A stretch of 64,000 bases of DNA from JAPPHA01 sp965221575 (lineage in GTDB: Bacteria > Pseudomonadota > Alphaproteobacteria > Rhodobacterales > Rhodobacteraceae). The notes under the pieces were generated by a model. The model was not told where the DNA came from, did no database searches, and saw only the letters and a program-made list of their open reading frames with translations. The stretch is from contig CBDCSM010000012.1 in the NCBI GenBank assembly GCA_965221575.1, positions 372,001-436,000 of the forward strand, read 5' to 3'. The translations under genes were made by a program, and so were the position numbers. Below, in pieces: positions 1-9,891 of this stretch (its first letter is position 1; each line of letters begins with the position of its first letter).

Positions 1-2
1 CC

Positions 3-713
3 CACATGCGTTTTCACGAGTTCTACCGGATCAAGGGCGGCAAGGTTGTCGAGTACCAGGCACTCTGGGATATCCCAGAGGTCATGATGCAGGCGAATGC
101 ATGGCCAATGGCCCCGTCGCTCGGGCGCGAATTCTGCATCCCCGGCCCATCGTCGGGCGACGGCCTGATCCGCCCGCCCCGAGACGCGAAACTCAGCAGG
201 CAAAGCCGGCAACTCGTCATCGAGATGCTGCAGCACATGAAATTGCACCCGTCTCGGGGCGGACCAGAGAAGATGGAGATGCCGCGTTTCTGGAACCACA
301 AGATGAACTGGTACGGGCCGGCCGGGATTGGCACCGGGCGCGGGATCGAGGGATTCCGGAACTGGCACCAAATCCCGTTCCTGAATGCCATGCCCGACCG
401 CGGGTCAAGAGTCAGCAAGGTCATTTATCATTTCTTTTGTGACAACAATTATTGTGCCGTGACCGGTTGGCCGAACATGATCCAAACCGTCACCGGCGAC
501 GGCTGGATGGGGATCGCGCCGCAGGGCCGGGTGTTAACAATGCGCTCGCTCGACTTCTGGCGCATCGAAGACGGCAAGATCCGCGAGAATTGGGTAATGG
601 TGGATTTGCTCGACGCGTATCGTCAGCTTGGCGTTGATGTCATTGCCCGCCTTCGCGAGTTCAACAAGGCGCGGAACCTCGGCCCGATTTCACTCAAGGG
701 TGGGCAAGCATGA
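3..713 (+). CDS. SnoaL-like (NTF2-fold) protein, 5' end outside window
   Basis: The reading frame is open to the left edge, so the true start probably lies upstream; the first ATG in view is at 6. The visible 235 or so residues resemble the C-terminal part of two-domain SnoaL-like/polyketide-cyclase-type proteins, with the typical ending in which a phrase like DFWRIEDGKIRENWVMVDLL precedes the last helices. The NTF2 fold is a small-molecule pocket used by cyclases, dehydratases and isomerases, so the fold alone gives no substrate. Its stop overlaps the start of the LacI-type regulator by the four bases ATGA, and a second SnoaL-like gene follows the regulator, so the three form one translation unit. 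Family assignment is from sequence appearance; function is unknown. Confidence 0.7.
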   Translation, partial: HMRFHEFYRIKGGKVVEYQALWDIPEVMMQANAWPMAPSLGREFCIPGPSSGDGLIRPPRDAKLSRQSRQLVIEMLQHMKLHPSRGGPEKMEMPRFWNHKMNWYGPAGIGTGRGIEGFRNWHQIPFLNAMPDRGSRVSKVIYHFFCDNNYCAVTGWPNMIQTVTGDGWMGIAPQGRVLTMRSLDFWRIEDGKIRENWVMVDLLDAYRQLGVDVIARLREFNKARNLGPISLKGGQA

Positions 714-1732
714 AGGCGACCAGGGTCACCTCCGCCGAGGTCGCGGTACTTGCAGGCGTCAGCCGCTCAGCGGTCAGCCGCACTTTTACACCAGGCGCAT
801 CGGCTTCGCCCGAAACGGCGGAGAAAGTCAGAAAGGCGGCGGCGAAACTGGGTTACAAACCGAATTCACTCGCACGGGCCGTGGTTTCCGGACGCAGCCG
901 GATTATCGGCCTCGTGGTGGCATACCTCGACAATCAGTTCTATCCCGAGGCACTGGAGAAGCTTTCGGTCGCGCTGCAGGAAAAGGGCTACCATGTCCTT
1001 GTTTTCATGGCTTCCCAGGCGGCCGGGAACATCGACAGAGTGGTTGAGGAAATCCTTGCCTATCAGGTCGAGGGACTCATTCTCGCATCGGTCGCATTAT
1101 CGTCGGACGTCGCAGAACGTTGCCGTGATGTTGGTGTGCCGGTCGTGTTTTTCAACCGGAGCCAGGACATTGACGATGTGACCGCCGTGACTTCGGCAAA
1201 CGTGGCAGGCGGAAGGAAGGTGGCGGACTTTCTGCTCGCCGGCGGACATCGCCGCATCGGTTACATCGCCGGGTGGGAAGGCGCTTCGACGCAACGCGAC
1301 CGCGAAGCAGGATTCGTCAACCGGCTCTCCGATGCAGGCGTTTCCTTGTTTGCTCGGGAAATCGGTCAATTCACGCTGGAAGGTGCCGCCGGGGCGGCGC
1401 AGCGAATGTTCGACCGGCCCGACCGGCCCGAGGCGGTATTCGTGGCCAACGATCACATGGCCTTTGCGGTTATGGATGTGCTGAGATTCCAGATCGGTCT
1501 CACTGTCCCGGCGGATGTCTCGGTCGTCGGTTACGATGACGTGCCGCTTTCCGGGTGGCCGACCTATGACCTGACCACGGTCAGGCAGCCTGCCAATCGC
1601 ATGGTGTCGGAAACGGTCGATACACTGCTCGGACAGATTTTGGATCAGGAGTCCGAAAGCAAACGACTGGAAATCGAGGGGCCTCTCATCGTGCGGGGAT
1701 CGGCTCGCGTGCCGGAGCGATGGTCAGGGTGA
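710..1732 (+). CDS. LacI-family transcriptional regulator
   Basis: The 340-residue product has the standard LacI layout. An N-terminal helix-turn-helix lies at about residues 7-27 (TSAEVAVLAGVSRSAVSRTF), followed by a hinge helix ending near LGYKPNSLARAV. A periplasmic-binding-like effector domain of about 270 residues contains IIGLVVAYLDNQFY near its start and AVFVANDHMAFAVMD late in the domain. Length is normal for the family. The start overlaps the previous stop by ATGA and the end overlaps the next gene by 13 bases, so all three genes are probably co-transcribed. It likely controls the flanking SnoaL-like genes and whatever lies upstream. The effector cannot be named from sequence. Confidence 0.9.
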   Translation: MKATRVTSAEVAVLAGVSRSAVSRTFTPGASASPETAEKVRKAAAKLGYKPNSLARAVVSGRSRIIGLVVAYLDNQFYPEALEKLSVALQEKGYHVLVFMASQAAGNIDRVVEEILAYQVEGLILASVALSSDVAERCRDVGVPVVFFNRSQDIDDVTAVTSANVAGGRKVADFLLAGGHRRIGYIAGWEGASTQRDREAGFVNRLSDAGVSLFAREIGQFTLEGAAGAAQRMFDRPDRPEAVFVANDHMAFAVMDVLRFQIGLTVPADVSVVGYDDVPLSGWPTYDLTTVRQPANRMVSETVDTLLGQILDQESESKRLEIEGPLIVRGSARVPERWSG

Positions 1733-2721
1733 AAGGTTTTGATCCGAAATTCTCCGACTTTCCCGGCTATATCATCGGAATTACCAAAGAGATCTGGGAA
1801 GACCGCCGCATCGCGACACTCAAGGATTACTATGCCCCGGATATCATCGTTCGCTCCCCTGCTTCGGTCGTCGTGGGCAACAACCGTGTCATCGCGAGTA
1901 CTATGGCGACATTGGCGGAGTTTCCGGATCGCCAGCTTCTCGGCGAAGACGTCATCTGGTCAGGCACGTCCGAGACCAGCATGCTCAGTTCGCACCGTAT
2001 TCTCTCGACGGCGACCCATGCGGCGGACGGCATCTATGGAAAAGCGACCGGAACCAGGCTCAGGTATCGCATCATTGCCGATTGCCACGCGACCGGGAAC
2101 CAGATCAACGACGAATGGCTGATCCGGGACCAGGGGGCGATTGTCAGGCAGCTCGGCTGGACCCCTAAGGACTACGCCCAGGAGATGATTTTCCGCGAAG
2201 GCGGGCCGGAGGCGTGCGTGCACCCCCTGACGCCGGCAACTGATCGGGAAGGCCCCTACACCGGCCGTGGCAACGATAATGAATGGGGGGCGCATTATGC
2301 CGATATCCTCACCCGTATCATGGGCGCTGACATGGCGGCGATCCCGGCCGAATATGACCGCGCGGTTCAGGCGGAATACGCCGGCGGGGTTTCGGTAAAC
2401 GGTTTGGACGCGATCGATCGTTTCTGGATGGGCTTGCGCGCCAGCTTTCCGTCAGCGAAGTTCGAGATCCATCATCAGATCGGTCGAAACGACCCGCTCA
2501 TGGCGCCCCGTGCCGCAATCCGGTGGTCGCTGAACGGATGCCACGACGGGAACGGCGCGTTCGGCGCTCCGACCGGGGCGGAAGTCTATGTTTTGGGGAT
2601 ATCACATGCCGAGTTCGGCAGCCTTGGTACGTCCCGACCAACCCTCCGCCGCGAATGGACGCTCTTCGACGAAACCGCCATCTGGAAGCAGATCATTTTG
2701 CAGTCGGGTCTGGTCACCTGA
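1720..2721 (+). CDS. SnoaL-like two-domain protein
   Basis: The 333-residue product begins MVRVKGFDPKFSDFPGYIIG and contains two successive SnoaL-like units. The first covers about residues 18-140 (ATLKDYYAPDIIVRSP), the second about 190-330 (the DRFWMGLRASFPSAKFEIHH region). Both show the pattern of a helix, a strand with a charged pocket and a closing helix seen in SnoaL-like polyketide cyclase/dehydratase relatives. It starts 13 bases inside the LacI-type regulator gene, which implies translational coupling. Pairing with a second SnoaL-like gene on the other side of the regulator suggests the two act on related compounds. No catalytic residues can be assigned with confidence. Confidence 0.7.
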   Translation: MVRVKGFDPKFSDFPGYIIGITKEIWEDRRIATLKDYYAPDIIVRSPASVVVGNNRVIASTMATLAEFPDRQLLGEDVIWSGTSETSMLSSHRILSTATHAADGIYGKATGTRLRYRIIADCHATGNQINDEWLIRDQGAIVRQLGWTPKDYAQEMIFREGGPEACVHPLTPATDREGPYTGRGNDNEWGAHYADILTRIMGADMAAIPAEYDRAVQAEYAGGVSVNGLDAIDRFWMGLRASFPSAKFEIHHQIGRNDPLMAPRAAIRWSLNGCHDGNGAFGAPTGAEVYVLGISHAEFGSLGTSRPTLRREWTLFDETAIWKQIILQSGLVT

Positions 2722-2859
2722 ATCCGGAATCTCCCGCATGAGTGGATTTCGACGGGCATGTAGAATTGCTCGCTGGGGCGCCGATGTTGCCAGCCGACGG
2801 AGCGTCCCGATTCCCGAAGATGCCGGTGAGACCGTCGAGTCAACGATCATGGAGGCGTG
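2722..2859. other. Short convergent intergenic region
   Basis: This gap separates the plus-strand SnoaL-like operon from the minus-strand TPR-sulfotransferase gene. I see no gene and no convincing hairpin followed by a T run. Confidence 0.5.
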
Positions 2860-5010
2860 TCAATCCAGGTCCAGCTGATCGAAGAGCGGCTTGAGTTCCC
2901 CCTCGTATTTCTTCCAGGCGCCCATTGACGAAGTGTAGATCGGTTGCCGAACCTGGTAGAGACTGAGAGTCTTGACCATGCGCCGATTCCGGTAGAATTG
3001 CAGGCACGCGTCCTCCCATTCCAGGTCACAGGCATCCAGCAAGGCCCTGGTCCCCGATTCCGGCTTTGTAATCAGGTCCTCGTAACTGATTTCGAAAAAG
3101 CTGCCAGGCATGGTTTCACGCCAGAAATCAACGATCTCGCGGTAAAGATTGAAGTACAGGGCAAGGTCATTGAATGCGTAACTGTAGAGATGTGTCCCCT
3201 CCGGAAACCTGTTCTTGTACATCGAGAACAGGTTGTCCCTCGGATCTCGCTTGATCAGGATGATCCTTGACCTGGGAAGCGTCAGCCTGGCAAGCCCCAG
3301 GAAGAGAAACGTCTGAATCGATTTGTCCACGACCCGAACGACTCCCGGAAACTCCGACTGGACCCTTGCCTGGTATTCCTTTCCAAGCTTCCTGAGATCC
3401 TTGTCCCTGATTTGGGCAAAGGATGAATGGGATTTCGAGAAGATCGAGAGCTTGGCCGCTTCCTGGCTGAAATATCCGAGTTCGCCAACACCCCGGATCG
3501 TGCTGTGGCTCGAGAGAATCTGTTCGACGAGAGTCGTTCCGGATCTCGGCAGACCGGTAACGAAGATCGGGGCAAACTCGGAAAATCCCGGGCCCGAACC
3601 CCGCTCCGGGTCGAATTCGGCAAAAAATTCCGTGACCTGGCGGATTTCCTTCACCCTGGTCCCGACATCATAAGGATGCAGTTCCCGCATGAGCCGATTC
3701 GCCTCGCCGAGGAATTCGAAGACCGCCCCGGTCTCACCGCAATCTTCCATCGCCTTCGTCAACGCGAATCCAAGTCCCATTCGATCCTTGTGATCGATTG
3801 ACGGGTTCGCAAATGCGGATTTCATTTGGTCGATGAGTTCGTCATCAATGGAAAACCTGTGGCTTGCCGACAGCAGGCGGTAGTGCTCGCCGTTGTTAGG
3901 CTCCAGTTCGATCGCTTTCCGAAACAATGGCTCAGCAGTCTCGAAATCCCCGACCTGCTGGCACAGCACGGCCTTTCTGCTGAGGGCGGCTGCCAGGTTT
4001 GGCGCCTGCGCGATCGCCTGGTCGCACCATTTGATCGCCTCGGGAATATCCCCGGAGTTTTCATCGGCGCGCGATAGCGCGAGAAACAGGTCCGCGGATC
4101 GCCATCCCAACCGATGCGCCTTCCGCAGATTGATGCGCGCCTGTCTCGGGTCCCCGGCGTCAAGACTCTCGCGGCCAAGCTCCAGGTATGCTTCCGCGTA
4201 CCTCGGGTCGATCTTGATGGCGCGGTTGAAGAACCTCTCGGGTTCCTTCGACGACTGACCCCTGTTGCGGACCAGGCGACCCAGGTTGGTCAGGACGCTT
4301 GGAGACCCCGGCGTGAGAACCAGCGCGTGAATCAGGTGTTGCCGTGCCGGTTCATGTTCGCCGGATTCGAGAAGAAGCTGCCCCATGTTATTGTGGGCCT
4401 CGGCGTAGCCGCCATCGATTTCGAGAGCACGTTCGAAAAACCGGCGCGCCTTGTCCGTTTGACCCTTCAGTTTGAAAATGACCCCGAGCAGATTGGGAAA
4501 AAGGGCAACGTCCGGGTGCAAGTCCCCGAGCCCGGTTGCAAGGGTTTCTGCTTCCTCGTGGCGACCTGCTCTCGTGAGGCGGAGGAGCCTGTCGACTTCA
4601 CCCCTGTCGGAATTCCCGATTGGGACCGATGTCTTGACCCGCTTGCCGAGCAGGCGAGACCTGTACGCGTCAATGAGCCTGGCCGGAAGTCCTGATGTTT
4701 TCAGGGCGCGCATGGCGTCCGCGGTCTTTTTCCGGTCGTCCAGGCAGATCAGCGAGGCAACATAAGAGTTCCAGACCTCCTGTTCGCCGGGAGCCAGGGC
4801 CTGGGCCACCTGCAAGTGGGTGACGGCCTTACGAAACTCGGTGTTGTTCAGAAAGATCCTTCCGACCTGATAGTGCACCTCGGGAACGTCGTTCCGCAAC
4901 TTGATGATGGAGTCATAGATCGCCAGCGCGTCTGCCAGCCTCCCTGCGGACTGGTGTTCGAGTGCCGTCCGGTACAGTTCTGGAATTTGTTCAGGGTTGA
5001 TGAAAGCCAT
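2860..5010 (-). CDS. TPR-repeat sulfotransferase family protein
   Basis: The 716-residue protein has an N-terminal half built of tetratricopeptide repeats, for example ALEIDGGYAEAHNNMGQLLL and AIELEPNNGEHYRLL. A sulfotransferase domain begins near residue 475. The 5'-phosphosulfate loop of PAPS is recognisable as FVTGLPRSGTTLVEQ, and the 3'-phosphate region as IILIKRDPRDNLFSMY. The architecture (TPR plus Sulfotransfer domain) is common in Alphaproteobacteria and is thought to modify proteins or surface glycans, but the acceptor is unknown. There is no signal peptide. It stands alone on the minus strand. Start ATG at 5010 is followed by a plausible repeat-type N terminus (MAFINPEQIPELYRTAL); no strong ribosome site is seen. 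Confidence 0.88.
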   Translation of the reverse strand: MAFINPEQIPELYRTALEHQSAGRLADALAIYDSIIKLRNDVPEVHYQVGRIFLNNTEFRKAVTHLQVAQALAPGEQEVWNSYVASLICLDDRKKTADAMRALKTSGLPARLIDAYRSRLLGKRVKTSVPIGNSDRGEVDRLLRLTRAGRHEEAETLATGLGDLHPDVALFPNLLGVIFKLKGQTDKARRFFERALEIDGGYAEAHNNMGQLLLESGEHEPARQHLIHALVLTPGSPSVLTNLGRLVRNRGQSSKEPERFFNRAIKIDPRYAEAYLELGRESLDAGDPRQARINLRKAHRLGWRSADLFLALSRADENSGDIPEAIKWCDQAIAQAPNLAAALSRKAVLCQQVGDFETAEPLFRKAIELEPNNGEHYRLLSASHRFSIDDELIDQMKSAFANPSIDHKDRMGLGFALTKAMEDCGETGAVFEFLGEANRLMRELHPYDVGTRVKEIRQVTEFFAEFDPERGSGPGFSEFAPIFVTGLPRSGTTLVEQILSSHSTIRGVGELGYFSQEAAKLSIFSKSHSSFAQIRDKDLRKLGKEYQARVQSEFPGVVRVVDKSIQTFLFLGLARLTLPRSRIILIKRDPRDNLFSMYKNRFPEGTHLYSYAFNDLALYFNLYREIVDFWRETMPGSFFEISYEDLITKPESGTRALLDACDLEWEDACLQFYRNRRMVKTLSLYQVRQPIYTSSMGAWKKYEGELKPLFDQLDLD

Positions 5011-5388
5011 TTTTTTCTGATTCAGGATTCGCAGGCAGTGTTTTAACGATCATGGCTCGTGATCCAAGCCTTGAAATTCCCGTTCCCGGCACCGGACCGA
5101 TACGCGTGAACGTTTTCGTGCCGACGCCCGCTCGCTTGCCGCGGTTCGATCGGCAACCTGCTGAACCGGGGATCGCCCCGCGGCCCGTTCATGGAAATCC
5201 CGACGAGAAACTTCCACTTGACTTGCCCCCCGGACTCAACGATACCCCGCAACCTGTCGGGATTGGGGGTAGTCTCCAGTCCAATCGATCCTCTTCATGG
5301 GAGCGCACTGCCCGAGGCGCGAGAATTGCTCGCAAAACTCCGGATGATTCGGCCGGGGCCACAGGGCGTGGAAACCGAAGGAACAGCC
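5011..5388. other. Divergent intergenic region upstream of rplU
   Basis: This 378-base gap separates the minus-strand sulfotransferase gene from rplU. Frames open across it lack any recognisable protein. It presumably carries the promoters of both directions; a candidate for the rplU promoter is listed separately. I see no tRNA or clear RNA leader structure. Confidence 0.5.
5218..5246 (+). promoter_or_regulatory. Candidate sigma-70-type promoter for rplU-rpmA
   Basis: A TTGACT box at 5218-5223 is separated by 17 bases from GATACC at 5241-5246. The -35 box is good and the -10 box is weak (three of six consensus bases). It lies about 140 bases upstream of the rplU start. Assignment is by eye only. 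Confidence 0.35.
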
Positions 5389-5730
5389 ATGTACGCTGTG
5401 CTCAAGACTGGCGGCAAGCAGTATCGCGTTGCCGCCGGAGATGTATTGAAAACCGAAAAACTGGCAGGAGAAGTCGGCGAATCTGTCGAATTCGATGAAA
5501 TCCTGGTCGTCGGTGGCGACGATATCCGCATTGGTGCACCAACCGTTTCCGGGGCGGTCGTTCGAGGCGAGATCCTCGAGCAAACCCGCGACAAGAAGGT
5601 CATCAACTTCGTTCACCGTCGGCGAAAGGCGTCATCGCGACGCAAGAAGGGCCATCGGCAATACGTAACGATCGTCCGGATCAATGAAATCAGCTTGCCG
5701 GATGACGGAAAAGAAACCTCTGACGAGTAG
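5389..5730 (+). CDS. rplU: 50S ribosomal protein L21
   Basis: This 113-residue protein starts MYAVLKTGGKQYRVAAGD, the classic L21 N terminus, and keeps the rRNA-binding stretch NFVHRRRKASSRRKKGHRQ. I chose ATG 5389 rather than the longer in-frame start at 5191 because family members begin at MYAV. The length is slightly above the usual 103 because of an acidic tail (DDGKETSDE). It lies 11 bases upstream of rpmA, so the two are co-transcribed as in most bacteria. L21 binds 23S rRNA in the large subunit. Confidence 0.97.
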   Translation: MYAVLKTGGKQYRVAAGDVLKTEKLAGEVGESVEFDEILVVGGDDIRIGAPTVSGAVVRGEILEQTRDKKVINFVHRRRKASSRRKKGHRQYVTIVRINEISLPDDGKETSDE

Positions 5731-5741
5731 GAGAGCGGGAA

Positions 5742-6014
5742 ATGGCACACAAGAAAGCCGGAGGGTCATCTCGAAACGGACGCGACTCCGCTGGTCGCCG
5801 CCTGGGTGTCAAAAAGTACGGCGGTGAATCGGTCGCGCCCGGAAACATCATCGTGCGTCAACGCGGAACCCGCTGGTGGCCCGGACAGGGTGTCGGAATC
5901 GGCAAGGATCACACGATATTCGCGACGGTCGACGGGCATGTGCAATTCCGCAAGGGGCTGAAGGGGCGAACGTTCATTTCGGTCCTCCCTGCCACGGGTG
6001 ATTCCACGCAGTAA
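5742..6014 (+). CDS. rpmA: 50S ribosomal protein L27
   Basis: The 90-residue product begins MAHKKAGGSSRNGRDSAGRR and contains KKYGGESVAPGNIIVRQRGT, both diagnostic of L27. The N-terminal arm is known to approach the peptidyl-transferase centre. No N-terminal cleavage extension of the Firmicutes type is present. The gene follows rplU by 11 bases; a GGAGAGCGGG stretch just upstream serves as ribosome site. About 200 bases later obgE begins, the usual order for this ribosome/GTPase cluster. Confidence 0.97.
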   Translation: MAHKKAGGSSRNGRDSAGRRLGVKKYGGESVAPGNIIVRQRGTRWWPGQGVGIGKDHTIFATVDGHVQFRKGLKGRTFISVLPATGDSTQ

Positions 6015-6218
6015 TCTCCCTTTTCGGGGAAGCGCAAACGAGCTTTCGCCAGACCAGGCTTGTGCCGGACGCGACAACCCGTCAGGGTGCTGTGCTCACC
6101 AGGTCAGCCGATCGGCGGCTTCCGGATTCCGGCGGAAGCAATGTCCTGCATCTGCGCCTTGGGTGCTGCGGTCAATTCCTGCTCCGCCCTGCCGTGATCA
6201 ACGTGGGGCTCGAAACAC

Positions 6219-7238
6219 GTGAAATTCCTTGATCTTGCCAGGATTCAAGTGCGCTCCGGAGCCGGCGGAAACGGTTGCGTCAGTTTCCGGCGCGAGGCGC
6301 ATGTCGAGTACGGAGGCCCTGATGGCGGAAACGGCGGCCGGGGCGGTGACGTCTGGATCGAGGTCGATCCCGACCTCAATACGCTGATCGATTTTCGTTA
6401 TCGCAGGCACTTCCACGCCGGTGACGGGAGGCCTGGCGCAGGCCGCGCCCGGTCTGGCAAGAACGGGCAATCGATGGTCCTCATGGTGCCGAAAGGGACG
6501 GAAGTGCTGGAAGAGGACAGGGAAACGGTTCTTGCCGATCTCAAGCGCCGGGGAGACCGATTGCGCGTTGCTGCCGGAGGCAACGGTGGTTTCGGCAACC
6601 TTCATTTCAAGTCACCTCGGAATCAGGCGCCGCGCCGCGCCAACCCCGGGCAAGGAGGAGTCGAGCGTACGATCTGGCTTCGGCTGAAAGTGATCGCGGA
6701 CGCCGGCCTCGTTGGTCTGCCGAATGCCGGAAAGTCGACATTTCTTGCCGCTGTTTCCAACGCCCGTCCACGGGTTGCCGATTACCCGTTCACGACGACC
6801 CACCCTGTACTGGGCATGATCGACCTTGATGGTCGGGAGTTCGTCATGGCCGATATTCCCGGTCTCATTGAAGGCGCCCATCACGGAAAGGGAATTGGTG
6901 ACCGATTCCTGCGTCATCTTGAGCGCTGTTCGGTACTCTTGCACCTCGTTGACGGAACTTCGGATGACGTCGTCCGGGACTACCGGACGGTTCTGCATGA
7001 AATCACGTGTTATGGCTGCGGACTGGAAAAAAAGCCGTGCGTGGTTGCGTTGAACAAGGTTGATGCGCTTGAACAAGGCGAAATCGATGCCAGGCTTGAC
7101 GCGCTCGTTCACGAAACCGACAATCCGGTCATACCCGTTTCCGGAGTATCGCGCGTGGGCGTGCGGGGAGTTCTCCGTTCGATCATGAACCGCATTCCGG
7201 ACCGGTCGGAAGAAGACAGGAGGACATGGCACCCGTGA
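6219..7238 (+). CDS. obgE: Obg-family ribosome-associated GTPase
   Basis: This 339-residue protein has a glycine-rich Obg fold at about residues 1-158 (for example YGGPDGGNGGRGGDVWIEVD). The GTPase domain shows G1 GLPNAGKS near residue 166, G3 DIPGLIEGAH, and G4 NKVD. It ends soon after the G domain, lacking the long C-terminal OCT domain of some Gram-positive homologues, as is usual in Alphaproteobacteria. It acts in 50S assembly and stress control. A GTG start at 6219 gives the normal N terminus MKFLDLARIQVRSGAGGNGC. It overlaps the proB start by 13 bases, so proB is probably translationally coupled. Confidence 0.96.
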   Translation: MKFLDLARIQVRSGAGGNGCVSFRREAHVEYGGPDGGNGGRGGDVWIEVDPDLNTLIDFRYRRHFHAGDGRPGAGRARSGKNGQSMVLMVPKGTEVLEEDRETVLADLKRRGDRLRVAAGGNGGFGNLHFKSPRNQAPRRANPGQGGVERTIWLRLKVIADAGLVGLPNAGKSTFLAAVSNARPRVADYPFTTTHPVLGMIDLDGREFVMADIPGLIEGAHHGKGIGDRFLRHLERCSVLLHLVDGTSDDVVRDYRTVLHEITCYGCGLEKKPCVVALNKVDALEQGEIDARLDALVHETDNPVIPVSGVSRVGVRGVLRSIMNRIPDRSEEDRRTWHP

Positions 7239-8344
7239 GAATGCCGGAATCCACCAGGCGGATCGTGGTAAAGATCGGTTCGAACCTGCTGGTCAATTCG
7301 GAAGACGGGAAACTCCGTTTCGACTGGCTCGAGGGTCTCGCGGCCGATGTTGCCTTCGAGTTGGCCGGCGGCCGGGAGGTCATCCTGGTTTCATCCGGTT
7401 CCATCGCGCTCGGCCGATCGGTTCTGGGATTCCCGCAGGACAGGAAGCTGGCGCTGGAACAAAGTCAGGCCGCCGCGGCCGTGGGTCAGATCAGGCTCGC
7501 TCAGGCATACGAAGAGGCGCTGGCGCCTCATGACATCGTCGCGGCCCAGGTCCTACTGACCCTTGATGACAGCGACAATCGTCGACGGTTTCTGAACTCC
7601 CGCGCGACGATCAACGCGTTGCTCGGGTATCGGGTGGTGCCCATCGTCAACGAAAACGATACGATCGCCACGGACGAGATCCGCTTCGGTGACAATGACC
7701 GACTCTCGGCTCAGGTAGCATCGATGGCCGGAGCAGACGTACTGATTCTCCTTTCCGATGTTGACGGCCTGTACACCAACGACCCAAGGGTACGACCCGA
7801 CGCCCGGCGAATCGATGTGGTTCGCGAAATCACCCCCGAAATCGAATCCATGGCAGGCGACGCGGGAAGTTTCGCATCGCGAGGCGGCATGAAGACCAAG
7901 CTGATGGCGGCCGCAACGGCGATGAGGGCCGGATGCGCCATGGTGATCACGGCCGGGAACGTCAGCCGGCCAATCACCGCCTTGAGGAAGGGAGCAAGCT
8001 GTACCTGGTTCCTCTCGATGGACGACCCGAAAACTGCCCGAAAACAATGGATTGCCGCCATGAAACCCAAGGGGTGGCTGCACATTGACACCGGTGCCGA
8101 AAGGGCGCTCCGAGGCGGTAATTCCCTATTGCCCGCGGGTGTCGTGGAGGTAACCGGCACGTTCGGAAGGGGCGACGCCATCGCCGTCAGGAATGCAGAA
8201 GGTCACGACATTGCTCGTGGCCTGGCAAGTTATTCAAGCCGGGATGCGCAACTGATTGTTGGCCTCAGGAGCCACGAGATTGAATCGGCACTCGGATATC
8301 CCGCGCGCGCTGCTCTCGTCCACCGGGATGATCTCGTGCTATGA
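7226..8344 (+). CDS. proB: Glutamate 5-kinase
   Basis: The 372-residue protein catalyses the ATP-dependent phosphorylation of glutamate, the first step of proline synthesis. The amino-acid-kinase domain occupies about residues 8-265, with VVKIGSNLLV at the start, VSSGSIALGR, and VPIVNENDTIATDEIRFGDN in the substrate region. A C-terminal PUA domain covers about residues 283-372. Length matches full-size ProB of proteobacteria. It overlaps obgE by 13 bases and is followed by proA after about 120 bases, so the pathway pair is adjacent. ProB is usually inhibited by proline; nothing in the sequence shows otherwise. Confidence 0.96.
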   Translation: MAPVRMPESTRRIVVKIGSNLLVNSEDGKLRFDWLEGLAADVAFELAGGREVILVSSGSIALGRSVLGFPQDRKLALEQSQAAAAVGQIRLAQAYEEALAPHDIVAAQVLLTLDDSDNRRRFLNSRATINALLGYRVVPIVNENDTIATDEIRFGDNDRLSAQVASMAGADVLILLSDVDGLYTNDPRVRPDARRIDVVREITPEIESMAGDAGSFASRGGMKTKLMAAATAMRAGCAMVITAGNVSRPITALRKGASCTWFLSMDDPKTARKQWIAAMKPKGWLHIDTGAERALRGGNSLLPAGVVEVTGTFGRGDAIAVRNAEGHDIARGLASYSSRDAQLIVGLRSHEIESALGYPARAALVHRDDLVL

Positions 8345-8465
8345 CTCGAAACCGGTTGCCCTCGGACTGGTTTCTGGTACGTGCCCGATAGGGAAACCAG
8401 TTTGATGCAACCTGTGGATTGGACCAGGGCAGGCCGCAGGGTTTGCCGTTAACGGGAGACAATCG

Positions 8466-9738
<1,273 letters not shown>

Positions 9739-9891
9739 ACTCCGCCGCTTGTCTCCATCCGACGGTGGGTCGGCAACGCAGGTAACCGGCAACGCAGTCT
9801 CGGGTGAAAACCCGGAACAGGCCGGCCCGGGCCTGATTCGCGATTCAGGGTTCATTCGATAGCCTTCGAGCAGTCAAGTCAGGAAGCAGTT

